Assembly: GCF_035609205.1 (NCBI RefSeq)
Contig: NZ_CP141184.1
Location: forward strand, 3,128,501 to 3,192,500
Source: Hymenobacter sp. GOD-10R
GTDB taxonomy: Bacteria; Bacteroidota; Bacteroidia; Cytophagales; Hymenobacteraceae
DNA: 64,000 nucleotides
Reading direction: 5' to 3'
A model generated the notes under the pieces. That model did not search any database. It was given only the letters and a program-made list of their open reading frames with translations, and was not told where the DNA came from. Shown piece after piece: positions 1-9,409 of this stretch; position 1 is the stretch's first letter; every line of letters starts with the position of its first letter. The translations under genes and the position numbers were made by a program.

Positions 1-1644
1 CAGTGGGCTATGGGCTTCTGGCAGAGCCGGGAGCGGTACAAAACCCAGGATGAGATGCTGACCACGGCCGCCGAGTTTCGCAAGCGCCAGATTCCGATCG
101 ACAATATCGTGCTCGACTGGTCGTATTGGAAGCAGGCCGAGTGGGGCAGCCAGGAGTTTGACCCGGCGCGCTTCCCGAACCCCGAGGGTCTGATCAAGAC
201 CCTACACGATCAGAACCTGCACTTCATGATTTCGGTGTGGCCTAAGTTTTACGAAGGCATCCCGAACTACAACGACTTCAACGCCAAAGGTTACCTCTAC
301 AAGCGCAACATCGCTAACCGCACCCGCGACTGGATTGCGCAGGGCTACACCTCTACCTTCTACGACTCCTTCAACCCGCAGGCGCGGCAGGCCTTCTGGA
401 ACCTGCTCAATACCAAGCTTTTCAACAAAGGAATTGATGCCTGGTGGATGGACGCCTCCGAGCCCGACATCTACTCCAATACCAACGTGCAGACGCGCAA
501 GGAGCTGATGACGCCGACGCACCTAGGTTCTTCTACGCTGTACTTCAATGGGTTCCCGCTGCAAAACGCCAAAGGCATCTACGAAGGCCAGCGCGGCAGC
601 AAGCCCGACCAGCGGGTATTTCTGCTTACGCGCTCAGGCTACGCTGGCTCGCAACGCTACGCGGCCGCCATCTGGAGCGGCGACATTGCCTCGCGTTGGG
701 AAGACCTTAAAAACCAGATTCCGGCGGGCTTGAACTTCTCGATGTCGGGTATTCCGTACTGGACCTCCGACATCGGCGGCTTTGCCGTGGAGCATCGCTA
801 CGAAAAAGCCCCGATGGCTCCTACCGACCAGGAGGAATGGCGCGAACTGAATGCACGCTGGTACCAGTATGGCGCCTTCTGCCCGCTGTTCCGGGTACAC
901 GGACAGTTTCCCTTCCGGGAAATCTATAACATCGCGCCCGAAGGCACCCCGGCTTACCAGAGTATGCTGTACTACAATCAGTTGCGTTATCGCCTGATGC
1001 CCTACATCTATTCGCTGGCCGGGCAGGCCCACCACCAGAACGGCACCATGATGCGCGGCTTGGTGATGGACTTTGCCCAGGATGCTGGCGTACACAACAT
1101 CAGCAACCAGTTCCTGTTCGGACCTAGCTTACTGGTGAACCCCGTGACGGACTACCACGCCCGCAACCGCTCGCTCTACCTGCCCGCGGGCACCGGCTGG
1201 TTCGACTTCTACTCGGGCCAGTACCAGACCGGCGGCAAAACCATTACGGCTGACGCGCCGCTGGAGCGCATGCCGCTCTACGTGCGTGAAGGTTCGATTC
1301 TGCCCTTCGGCCCCGCTATCCAATACACCGCCGAGAAGCCCGCCGACCCCATCACGCTCTACGTGTACACCGGCAAGGATGGGCAGTTCACACTCTACGA
1401 GGACGAAAACGTGAACTACAACTACGAGAAAGGCGCTTTCGCTACTATCCCGCTGACGTACAATGAGAAAGCCAAGACGCTGACCATTGGCGAGCGGAAA
1501 GGCACTTTCCCCGGCATGCTCGCCCAGCGCACTTTCCGGGTGGTGTGGGTGAGTCAGGCCAAGCCCGTGGCCTGGAACCTAGACGCCGCGCCCGCCAAAA
1601 CGCTGACGTACACCGGTGCCGCTCAGACTGTGAAGATGGATTAG
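1..1644 (+). CDS. GH31 alpha-xylosidase-like glycoside hydrolase (5' end outside window)
   Basis: The frame is open from the first base, so the N-terminus lies upstream; an internal ATG at base 10 is not the likely start. The visible 547 residues begin inside the GH31 barrel with the family's MGFWQSRERY segment. The sequence WWMDASEPD carries the probable nucleophile Asp (codon at 451), WSGDI carries the probable acid/base Asp (codon at 682), and SDIGGF follows. The C-terminal third is the beta-sandwich region usual in GH31. The WWMDASEPD form resembles xyloglucan-active alpha-xylosidases (inference from memory). With GH74, GH2, GH95 and GH39 downstream, removal of alpha-1,6-xylose from xyloglucan oligosaccharides is the likely role. 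Alpha-glucosidase activity cannot be excluded. The next gene starts 102 bp downstream, after a strong hairpin. Confidence 0.9.
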   Translation, partial: QWAMGFWQSRERYKTQDEMLTTAAEFRKRQIPIDNIVLDWSYWKQAEWGSQEFDPARFPNPEGLIKTLHDQNLHFMISVWPKFYEGIPNYNDFNAKGYLYKRNIANRTRDWIAQGYTSTFYDSFNPQARQAFWNLLNTKLFNKGIDAWWMDASEPDIYSNTNVQTRKELMTPTHLGSSTLYFNGFPLQNAKGIYEGQRGSKPDQRVFLLTRSGYAGSQRYAAAIWSGDIASRWEDLKNQIPAGLNFSMSGIPYWTSDIGGFAVEHRYEKAPMAPTDQEEWRELNARWYQYGAFCPLFRVHGQFPFREIYNIAPEGTPAYQSMLYYNQLRYRLMPYIYSLAGQAHHQNGTMMRGLVMDFAQDAGVHNISNQFLFGPSLLVNPVTDYHARNRSLYLPAGTGWFDFYSGQYQTGGKTITADAPLERMPLYVREGSILPFGPAIQYTAEKPADPITLYVYTGKDGQFTLYEDENVNYNYEKGAFATIPLTYNEKAKTLTIGERKGTFPGMLAQRTFRVVWVSQAKPVAWNLDAAPAKTLTYTGAAQTVKMD

Positions 1645-1651
1645 CTCTTCG

Positions 1652-1697
1652 CCTTTTCCGGCGCGCCTGTACCTAGGTACGGGCGCGCCGGAAAAGG
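1652..1697. terminator. Strong hairpin, probable terminator or attenuator
   Basis: Two perfect 16-base arms (1652-1667 and 1682-1697) flank a loop that is itself the palindrome GTACCTAGGTAC, so the whole 46 bases form a near-perfect palindrome directly behind the GH31 stop. The next gene lies on the same strand, so it may terminate or tune transcription within the cluster. No long T-run follows. Confidence 0.6.
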
Positions 1698-1746
1698 GTA
1701 AGGACAAGCAAAATACTCTGCCGCCTCTCTCCTAAAAATACTGCCT

Positions 1747-3939
1747 TTGAAACCGTTTCACGTTCTGGCACTAAGCAGCTTATGCTGGCTTAGCAGCCCT
1801 TCCTTTGCCCAAAAGCTAGCTTATCGCTGGAACAACGTGCAGATTCTGGGCGGCGGTTTCGTGTCGGGTATTGTGTATAGTCCGGCCCAAAAGAACCTGC
1901 TCTACGCCCGCACCGATGTGGGCGGCGCCTACCGCTGGCAGGAAGCCAGCCAGTCGTGGGTGCCTATCACCGACCACCTAGGTCGGAAGGAAGTGAACTA
2001 CACGGGTATTCTGAGCGTGGCCCCTGACCCTTCTGATGCTCAGCGCGTGTACCTGGCGGCGGGCACTTACACCGGCGAAGGTGTCGGCAACGCGGCCGTG
2101 CTCAGCTCCAACGACCAGGGTGCCACCTGGACCACCTCGCCGCTTTCTATCAAGCTAGGTGGTAATGAGGATGGGCGCAACACCGGTGAGCGTCTGCAAG
2201 TTGACCCTAACCTAGGTACTACGCTCTACCTAGGTACTACCCTCGATGGCTTGTGGCGCAGCCAGGACCGGGGTACTACCTGGAGCAAAGTCGAGCGCTT
2301 TCCCGTGCAATCTTCGCCGCGTCGCAGCGGGGGCATCAGCTTTGTGCTGTTTGACAAGCGCAGCGGCCAGCGCGGCCGGGCTACGCGCACGATCTATGTG
2401 GGCATATTGCAGAAAGACAACAGCCTCTACCGCAGCACCGACGCTGGTGCCACCTGGCAGGCTGTACCGGGGCAGCCCACTGACCTCATGCCCCACCACG
2501 CGGCTCTCGCTGCCGATGGCGCGCTGTATTTAACCTACAACAATGGGCCCGGCCCCAATGATGTAACGGCCGGTGATGTGCGCAAGTACGAGCCTAGCAC
2601 CAACCGCTGGACCAGCATCCGACCAGCCCAGGTGAAGGTAGATGAAGTGGGCGGCTTTGGCGGAATATCCCTCGATCTGCAACACCCCGGCACGCTGCTA
2701 GTCAGTACCTTAGGCCAGTGGCGCGCCGGCGACGAAATCTTTCGTTCCACGGATGACGGTAAAACCTGGCGCCCGGTGCTGAACTGGCGTGCCACGCAGA
2801 AAGCTAATCTGATTTACCCAAAATCGCCCTACGCGGCCACTTCCAACCCGCACTGGATCGGCGACGTGGCCCTCGATCCTTTCAACCCCGACCGGGCTTG
2901 GTTTGTGACTGGCTACGGCGTGTTTACGACCCGCGAGCTACGCGCCTCCCAAGCTACACCGCGTTGGAGCTTTGACGATCAGGGGTTGGAAGAGACCGTG
3001 CCACTCGGGATGATCAGTCCGCCCGTAGGCGCGCCGTTGGTAAGTGCCATCGGCGACATCGACGGCTTCCGCCACGACGACCTGACTGTTTCTCCGAAAG
3101 CCGGCCGGCTCAAGCCCGAGTATTCGACCAACCTCAGCATCGACTTTGCCGAGCTACAGCCCGCCTTTATGGTGCGGGCCGTACGCTCGGAAGCGGCGCA
3201 CTGGGGTGCCTATTCCGAAGATGGCGGCACCACCTGGGCTCCCTTTGCTAGCTCCCCACCCAACATCCGTGACGCGGGCTTCCTCTCCGCTTCGGCCGAC
3301 GGTCGCCACCTAGCTTGGCGCCCCGACGCCCAGCAGCCCGCCGTGTACCACTCAACCGATCGAGGCACCACCTGGACGGCTGCCACCGGCGGTGAGGGCC
3401 GCGCCAACGCCGTTGTCGACCGCGTGAACCCCCTGAAGTTCTACCGCTACGACGTGGCGCAAGGGCGTGTGCTGGTGAGCACCGATGGGGCGGCTTCCTT
3501 CGCGCCAGCCGCTACCGGCCTGCCTACCTCCAACGACTACCGCCACGCCACTATTCAGCCCGTGTTCGGCCGAGAAGGGGATTTGTGGCTGGTGGCGCCC
3601 GGCCCGAGCGGCGGCCTTTTCCACTCCACCAACTCCGGCCAGAGTTTCCAACAGGTACCGGCCGTGGCGCAAGCTTGGTGCGTGGGCACCGGCAAAGCAG
3701 CTGCGGCTGGCGGCTATCCGGCCCTGTACCTGGTCGGCACGATAGGCGGTACCTACGGCTTCTTTCGCTCCGACGACCAGGGCGCGACCTGGCAGCGCAT
3801 CAACGACGACCAGCACCAGTACGGCGGCATCGAAGCCATTGTGGGCGACCGGCGCACCTACGGCCGCGTGTACCTGCAAACAGGTGGGCGCGGCATTGTG
3901 TACGGCGAGCCAGCATCTGCCACCACATCGAAACGCTGA
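1747..3939 (+). CDS. GH74 xyloglucanase
   Basis: A 730-residue secreted enzyme. The chosen start is TTG at 1747 because it directly precedes a signal peptide (MKPFHVLALSS...PSFAQ). Residues from about 25 form the paired beta-propellers of GH74, with repeated short motifs of the type STDxGxTW (for example RSQDRGTTW, RSTDAGATW, RSDDQGATW). The family motif YARTDVGGAYRW has a probable catalytic Asp at residue 57, and an SADGRHLAW segment probably holds the second Asp. GH74 enzymes cleave beta-1,4-glucan linkages of xyloglucan. Unlike its paralogue at 13764, this copy ends after the propeller with no T9SS sorting domain, so it may be periplasmic or otherwise located. Endo- versus chain-end activity cannot be read from the sequence alone. 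Confidence 0.92.
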   Translation: MKPFHVLALSSLCWLSSPSFAQKLAYRWNNVQILGGGFVSGIVYSPAQKNLLYARTDVGGAYRWQEASQSWVPITDHLGRKEVNYTGILSVAPDPSDAQRVYLAAGTYTGEGVGNAAVLSSNDQGATWTTSPLSIKLGGNEDGRNTGERLQVDPNLGTTLYLGTTLDGLWRSQDRGTTWSKVERFPVQSSPRRSGGISFVLFDKRSGQRGRATRTIYVGILQKDNSLYRSTDAGATWQAVPGQPTDLMPHHAALAADGALYLTYNNGPGPNDVTAGDVRKYEPSTNRWTSIRPAQVKVDEVGGFGGISLDLQHPGTLLVSTLGQWRAGDEIFRSTDDGKTWRPVLNWRATQKANLIYPKSPYAATSNPHWIGDVALDPFNPDRAWFVTGYGVFTTRELRASQATPRWSFDDQGLEETVPLGMISPPVGAPLVSAIGDIDGFRHDDLTVSPKAGRLKPEYSTNLSIDFAELQPAFMVRAVRSEAAHWGAYSEDGGTTWAPFASSPPNIRDAGFLSASADGRHLAWRPDAQQPAVYHSTDRGTTWTAATGGEGRANAVVDRVNPLKFYRYDVAQGRVLVSTDGAASFAPAATGLPTSNDYRHATIQPVFGREGDLWLVAPGPSGGLFHSTNSGQSFQQVPAVAQAWCVGTGKAAAAGGYPALYLVGTIGGTYGFFRSDDQGATWQRINDDQHQYGGIEAIVGDRRTYGRVYLQTGGRGIVYGEPASATTSKR

Positions 3940-3971
3940 GACTTCCACGCACCCTTACGACAGAGGCAACT

Positions 3972-6746
3972 ATGGGGCACGCTCTACCAAAAATTACGCT
4001 GCTGATCCTAGGTCTTTGGTGGGCTGCTTGCCCGGCCGCTTTCGCCCAGACAACCCATGTGCAGTACCTCTCCGGTACCGATAAAGACCACACCGTGTCG
4101 TGGGATTTTTACTGCACCAAAGGCCGCAAAAGTGGTAAGTGGGATAAAATCGCCGTGCCCTCCAACTGGGAGCAGCAGGGTTTCGGTACCTATAATTACT
4201 TCCGCGACGAGGTAAACCCCGACGAGCAGGGCCTCTACAAGCACACCTTTCAGGTGCCGGCTGCGGGCAAGGGCAAGCACGTGTTTATCGTGTTTGAGGC
4301 GTCCATGACCGACACCGAAGTCAAGATCAACGGGCAGCTGGCAGGGCCGGTCCACCAGGGCGGCTTCTACCGATTCAAGTACGACATAACCAAGCTGTTG
4401 AAACCTGCCGGAGCTGATAATATGCTGGAAGTGAAAGTCAGCAAGCACTCCACCAACGAGTCCGTTAACCAAGCCGAGCGCAAGGCCGACTTCTGGCTGT
4501 TCGGGGGCATCTTCCGGCCGGTGTACCTAGAAATCGTGCCGCCCACCTACATCGACCGGATTGCCCTGAATGCCCAAGCTAACGGGGCGCTGAGCGTAGA
4601 TGTGTACGCCGTGAATGCCACGGCGGCGCAGAGCCTAACGGCGGAAGTACAGGAGCTTACCGGCAAGCGGCTAGGTAAGGTGTTTTCCGTGAAAGCCGGT
4701 GCGGGGCAGGAGAAAACCACGCTGCGCGAGCAGTTCCAGGGCATTCAGCCCTGGAACCCGGAGGCACCTAGGCTCTATAACTTAGTGGTTTCGCTGACGG
4801 ACGGCAAGGGCGTGGTGCACCAAGTAAAGCAGCGGTTTGGCTTCTGCACCATGGAGCTGCGGCCGCAGGATGGCCTCTACGTTAACGGGCAGAAAATCTA
4901 CTTCAAGGGCGTTTGCCGCCACAGCGAATGGCCCGAATCAGGGCGCACGCTCAGCAAGGAAATCAGCTTGCTCGACGTGAAGCTGATGAAAGAGATGAAC
5001 ATGAACGCCGTGCGCATGTCGCACTACCCGCCCGATCAGCATTTTCTGGACGTGTGCGATTCGCTAGGCCTGTTTGTGCTGGATGAGTTGACCGGCTGGC
5101 AGGCTAAGTACGATACCCTGGTGGGACGTAAGCTGGTGAAGGAGTTGGTAGTGCGCGACGTGAATCACCCTTCTATTGTGCTGTGGGACAATGGCAACGA
5201 AGGTGGCTTCAACTTCGCCCTCGACGGAGACTACGCCCTCTACGACCCGCAAAAGCGGCCCGTCATTCACCCCTGGGAGCGATTTAACAGCACCGACACC
5301 AAGCATTACCCCGACTACAACTACGTGCAGAACTCTGTGCTCTACGGCAAGGAAATCTTCTTTCCTACCGAGTTCATGCACGGCCTTTTCGACGGGGGGC
5401 ACGGCGCCGCGCTGGAAGATTTCTGGAACCTGATGCGCCGCCATCCTTACTTCGCCGGGGGCTTTCTCTGGGCCTTTCACGACGAAGCCGTGGCCCGCAC
5501 CGACCAGAACGGCAAACTCGACGCGGCCGGCGACAGCGCCCCCGATGGCATCCTAGGTCCGCACCGGGAGAAAGAAGCTAGCTTCTACACCATCCGCGAG
5601 CTATGGTCGCCGGTGGTAATTGAAAAGCAGTTCCTCGCGCCCGGCTTCGATGGGCGGCTAGCGGTCGAGAACCGGTACCAGTTTACCAACTTGCAGCAGT
5701 GCACTTTTGCCTGGCGGCTTGTGTCGTTTCCGCTTCCCCACGCCTCTGACACAACGCCCAAGACCAATGCCAGTGGAACGGCGCAAGCTCCCGCGCTGGC
5801 ACCGGGCGCAAAAGGTCAGCTAGCCCTCAAGCTGCCCGCCAACTGGCATCAGAGCGACGCCCTTTACCTGACCGCATACGGCCCCAATAAGCGAGAAGTC
5901 TTCACCTGGACGTGGCCCATCAAGTACCCGCGGGAAGTTCAGAAAGCCTACACGGCCACCCGGGCGGCCGCGGTTGAAGCCACGGAGCAAGGAGGCAGCT
6001 TGCTTGTGCAGGTAGACGGGCTGCGCTATTACTTCGATAAAAGCACCGGCTATATTCAGAAAGTGGTCAACGCGAAAGGCGAAATCTCTTTGTCGGGCGG
6101 GCCGGTGCAGGCAGGAGTACCGCACACCCTCAAGCAGTTGCGGCACTACGCCGCCGGAGCTAGCCACCTGGTGGAGGCCGATTACGAGGGGCCGTCGAGT
6201 TTTCATGTCAAATGGACGTTTGCCTCCGGCAAGCCGGCTAGGCTCGATTATCAGTACGCCCAAAAAGGTGAGGCGGACTTTATAGGCATCACCTTCGCCT
6301 ACCCCGAGGAGAAAATTACCGGCATGAAGTGGCTCGGGCGCGGTCCGTACCGGGTGTGGAAGAATCGGCTGAAAGGGCAGCAGTTTGGGGTGTGGCACAA
6401 AGACTACAACAACGCTATTACGGGCGAAACCTGGCAATACCCGGAGTTTAAAGGGTACCACGCCGATCTGTATTGGGTGGTGGTGGAGAATAAGGAGTCG
6501 CCGTTCACAGTCTATAGCGACGACCAGGCCGTGTTCCTGCAAATGCTCAGGCCAGTGAAGGCCGCCGCGGCCCGCACCGACAACACCGCGCCGGCTTTTC
6601 CGGAGGGCAACCTAGGTTTCCTGACGGCTATTGCGCCCATCGGCACCAAGTTTCAGCCGGCCGCCTTGATGGGGCCGCAAAGCCAGAAGAACATCATGCT
6701 CAACTACACGCCCATCAGCGGCAGCCTGTGGTTTGACTTCCAATAG
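3972..6746 (+). CDS. GH2 beta-galactosidase
   Basis: A 924-residue secreted GH2 enzyme. The frame is open for 129 codons upstream, inside GH74, but the ATG at 3972 is chosen because it begins a clear signal peptide (MGHALPKITLLILGLWW...AFAQ). Domains in order are a sugar-binding jelly roll (about 30-200, with VPSNWEQQGFGTYNY), an Ig-like domain, a TIM barrel (about 310-580) and a C-terminal LacZ small-chain-like beta-sandwich with WLGRGPYRVWKNR. The acid/base is probably E410 in DNGNEGG and the nucleophile E467 in PTEFMHG. It lies 32 bp behind GH74 and is probably co-transcribed with it. In a xyloglucan setting it would remove beta-1,2-galactose from side chains. GH2 substrate specificity is not fixed by these motifs. 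Confidence 0.9.
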   Translation: MGHALPKITLLILGLWWAACPAAFAQTTHVQYLSGTDKDHTVSWDFYCTKGRKSGKWDKIAVPSNWEQQGFGTYNYFRDEVNPDEQGLYKHTFQVPAAGKGKHVFIVFEASMTDTEVKINGQLAGPVHQGGFYRFKYDITKLLKPAGADNMLEVKVSKHSTNESVNQAERKADFWLFGGIFRPVYLEIVPPTYIDRIALNAQANGALSVDVYAVNATAAQSLTAEVQELTGKRLGKVFSVKAGAGQEKTTLREQFQGIQPWNPEAPRLYNLVVSLTDGKGVVHQVKQRFGFCTMELRPQDGLYVNGQKIYFKGVCRHSEWPESGRTLSKEISLLDVKLMKEMNMNAVRMSHYPPDQHFLDVCDSLGLFVLDELTGWQAKYDTLVGRKLVKELVVRDVNHPSIVLWDNGNEGGFNFALDGDYALYDPQKRPVIHPWERFNSTDTKHYPDYNYVQNSVLYGKEIFFPTEFMHGLFDGGHGAALEDFWNLMRRHPYFAGGFLWAFHDEAVARTDQNGKLDAAGDSAPDGILGPHREKEASFYTIRELWSPVVIEKQFLAPGFDGRLAVENRYQFTNLQQCTFAWRLVSFPLPHASDTTPKTNASGTAQAPALAPGAKGQLALKLPANWHQSDALYLTAYGPNKREVFTWTWPIKYPREVQKAYTATRAAAVEATEQGGSLLVQVDGLRYYFDKSTGYIQKVVNAKGEISLSGGPVQAGVPHTLKQLRHYAAGASHLVEADYEGPSSFHVKWTFASGKPARLDYQYAQKGEADFIGITFAYPEEKITGMKWLGRGPYRVWKNRLKGQQFGVWHKDYNNAITGETWQYPEFKGYHADLYWVVVENKESPFTVYSDDQAVFLQMLRPVKAAAARTDNTAPAFPEGNLGFLTAIAPIGTKFQPAALMGPQSQKNIMLNYTPISGSLWFDFQ

Positions 6747-6809
6747 CTTAACTGCGCTTTAGCCTAGGCGCAGCAACCTAGAACACAGACCTGATTAACC
6801 TAGCCCCCA

Positions 6810-9227
6810 ATGCGTAAAGGTGGAGCATTTTGCTTTCTGGCCGGTTTTTTCTTCCTCGCGCTGGCCGTGCGGGCGCAGCCGGCTACGGCACCCTTTGCTA
6901 CGCCGGTCCGGGGCTTTAGCAGCTGGCAACCCGCGGCCTCTTGGGAACACGCACTTATCAGCGGCAACGGTACCCTAGGGGCGCTGGTGATGGGGCAGCC
7001 CCACGACGAAACCATTATCCTAAGCCACGGGCAGCTATTTTTGCCCCTGAATCCGCCCAAGCCGCCGATCAATCAGGCGAGCCGGCTGCCGGAAATTCGG
7101 CAGCTGCTGCTGGCCGGCAAGTACACCGAAGCGGCCAAGGTGCCGGTCGATGAGCGTGAGAAAGAAGGCTTTACCATTGGGCGCGACCCGTTTATGCCGG
7201 CGTTTGATCTGCGCCTGACGCAGTCGCCCGGCAACGTGCGGCGCTACCAACGCTCCACCAACTTCCAGACCGGCGAGGCGACTGTCGAATGGGAAGACAG
7301 CCACGGCACGTTTCAGCGGCGCTTGTTTGTATCGCGGCCCGATAGCATGGTGGTGCTGTCCATTAAAGGCACGGGCAAAATCAACGGCCGCCTGCGCTTC
7401 GAGCACCGCCCCATCGAGTGGAACCAGTGGCAGCTGGTGGGCGGCGCAGTAGGGGAGATGCGCGGCCAAGCCGAAGGCCAGTGGCTGACGTATCGCAGCG
7501 AGTTCAAAAACAAGTACCCCGGCGGCCTGCAAGGCTATGAGGGGGCTGGCCGGCTGGTGCTCACCGGCGGCAGCGCCCGCGTCGAGCAGAACGATCTGGT
7601 AGTTAGCGATGCTGATGAAGTGCTGCTGCTCATTAAGATCAAGCCTTCTTATAACTACAGCCACTCGCAACTGCCGCAGCTAAAGCAGGAGCTAGGTACC
7701 CTCAATGCCTCCTACGCCGACCTGCTCGCCCGTCATGCTAAGGTGCATGGAGCCCTGTTCAACCGTGCCCGCCTCGACTTGCACGCCCCCGCCACCGACC
7801 GGCAGCTCTACTCCGAGGAGCTGTTGCTCAAAGCCCGCACCGAAGTGCCGTTGGCGCTGGTAGAGAAGACCTTTGATGCCGGACGCTACAACATCATCAG
7901 CGCTATGGGCGCCAACCCGCCCAACCTGCAAGGCATCTGGAGCGGCACTTGGACCGCGCCATGGTCGGGCGACTTCACCCACGATGGCAACATTCAATCC
8001 GCCATCGGCAGCGTGCTCAACAGCAACATGGCCGAGCTGATGCCTGCCTACTTCCGCTACCACGAGCGTCTGTTGCCCACCTACCGCGAAAACGCCCGCC
8101 GCCTTTACGGCACCCGTGGCATTCACGTGCCGGTGCACACCAGCAACACCGGCCTCGACACCGACTTCGGCGACGTCTGGTGCCTGACGCTTTGGACCGG
8201 CGGCGCCGGCTGGACCGCCAACGCCTTTTTCGACTACTACCAGTACACTGGCGACCAGCAATTTCTGGCGCAGCACGCCTATCCTTTCCTAAAAGAAACT
8301 GCCCAGTTCTACGAGGATTTCCTGACCCTAGGTAAGGACGGCCACTACGTGTTCAACCCCTCATACTCGCCCGAAAATAACCCCGCCAACGGCACCTCCC
8401 AAGCGGCGCTGAATGCCACGATGGACGTGATGATAGCCAAGCAGGTGCTGCGCAACAGCATCCTGGCAGCCAATACCTTGCGCACCGACAAAGCCCAGGT
8501 AAAAAAGTGGCAGGCTATGCTGGCGAAGCTCCCCACCTACGAAGTCAGTCCCGACGGCACCCTACGGGAATGGCTGTGGCCGGGCTTTGAGGAAAACTAC
8601 AAGCACCGGCACGCTTCCCACCTCTACGGCCTCTACGACCAGGTCGACCCGGAAATAGGGGACAGCCCGGCGCTGCGGGCGGCGGCCAACCGTGCTATTG
8701 TCGAGCGCCTGAAGTTTCGGCAGGCGGAGGGTGGGGGCGAAATGGCCTTCGGGCTGGTGCAGCTAGGGTTGGCCTCCGCCCACCTGGGCGACGCCGAGAA
8801 AGCCCATCAGTTGACCGAGTGGTTAGCTAGCAAATACTGGTCAACGGGCATGGGTTCGTTTCACAACGTGGGCAACCTGTTCAACACCGATATCAGTGGC
8901 GGCTTGCCGGCCGTGCTGATTGAGATGCTCACCTATTCGGAGCCCGGCCTAGTGTCGTTGCTGCCCGCCCTGCCTGCGCAGTGGCCCGCAGGGGAGGTGC
9001 AAGGCGTGCGCCTGCGCGGGCAGATCGAGGTGAAAAGCCTGCGCTGGGATGGCCAGCAAGTAGCTGTAACGCTGCACTCCGATGCTCGTCAATCGGTGCG
9101 GCTCCAACTCCCGCGCGCCAGCAAACCCACTGGACCTAGCTCTGGGCTGCGGCGGTCTGATGCTATGCATTATCAAGTGAACCTGCCCGCCGGACAAGAC
9201 GTGCAGCTAGCTTTCTTATTACAGTAA
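6810..9227 (+). CDS. GH95 alpha-L-fucosidase or alpha-L-galactosidase
   Basis: An 805-residue secreted protein with a signal peptide (MRKGGAFCFLAGFFFLALAVRAQ). The N-terminal beta-sandwich has SGNGTLGALVMG and the (alpha/alpha)6 barrel has PPNLQGIWSGTWTAPW. The probable general acid is E522 in PSYSPENNP, and the conserved Asp lies in NTDISGG near residue 690. GH95 enzymes invert alpha-1,2-linked L-fucose or L-galactose, a terminal residue on galactosylated xyloglucan side chains, which fits the neighbouring GH2 and GH31. The usual TNINLQ segment that activates water reads HDGNIQ here, so one of the two Asn residues appears changed to Asp or shifted. The exact sugar preference is therefore uncertain. 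Confidence 0.87.
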   Translation: MRKGGAFCFLAGFFFLALAVRAQPATAPFATPVRGFSSWQPAASWEHALISGNGTLGALVMGQPHDETIILSHGQLFLPLNPPKPPINQASRLPEIRQLLLAGKYTEAAKVPVDEREKEGFTIGRDPFMPAFDLRLTQSPGNVRRYQRSTNFQTGEATVEWEDSHGTFQRRLFVSRPDSMVVLSIKGTGKINGRLRFEHRPIEWNQWQLVGGAVGEMRGQAEGQWLTYRSEFKNKYPGGLQGYEGAGRLVLTGGSARVEQNDLVVSDADEVLLLIKIKPSYNYSHSQLPQLKQELGTLNASYADLLARHAKVHGALFNRARLDLHAPATDRQLYSEELLLKARTEVPLALVEKTFDAGRYNIISAMGANPPNLQGIWSGTWTAPWSGDFTHDGNIQSAIGSVLNSNMAELMPAYFRYHERLLPTYRENARRLYGTRGIHVPVHTSNTGLDTDFGDVWCLTLWTGGAGWTANAFFDYYQYTGDQQFLAQHAYPFLKETAQFYEDFLTLGKDGHYVFNPSYSPENNPANGTSQAALNATMDVMIAKQVLRNSILAANTLRTDKAQVKKWQAMLAKLPTYEVSPDGTLREWLWPGFEENYKHRHASHLYGLYDQVDPEIGDSPALRAAANRAIVERLKFRQAEGGGEMAFGLVQLGLASAHLGDAEKAHQLTEWLASKYWSTGMGSFHNVGNLFNTDISGGLPAVLIEMLTYSEPGLVSLLPALPAQWPAGEVQGVRLRGQIEVKSLRWDGQQVAVTLHSDARQSVRLQLPRASKPTGPSSGLRRSDAMHYQVNLPAGQDVQLAFLLQ

Positions 9228-9253
9228 GTACTTGCTAACAGCTAATTAGACGA

Positions 9254-9345
9254 TCATGCTGAGCTTGTCGAAGCATCTCTACCGCCAAAGTAATCTCTGA
9301 CGTCCGCAACGAAGCGGTAGAGATGCTTCGACAAGCTCAGCATGA
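9254..9345. repeat. Large inverted repeat with perfect 32-base arms
   Basis: Arms at 9254-9285 and 9314-9345 are exactly complementary around a 28-base spacer. The arm begins TCATGCTGAGCTTGTCG and ends CTCTACCGC. It sits in the 182-base gap between GH95 and the second GH31. It could form a very stable hairpin and resembles a dispersed repetitive extragenic element rather than a simple terminator. Confidence 0.85.
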
Positions 9346-9409
9346 CACGAGAGGCAATTCTTACTGATCCTTTCTCAACTCCTCAACTACCCAACCTAGC
9401 CCCAACCCT

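Noticed and set aside
3585..3971. 129-codon upstream extension of the GH2 frame
   Set aside because: It overlaps the end of GH74 in another frame, and the ATG at 3972 is followed by a clear signal peptide.
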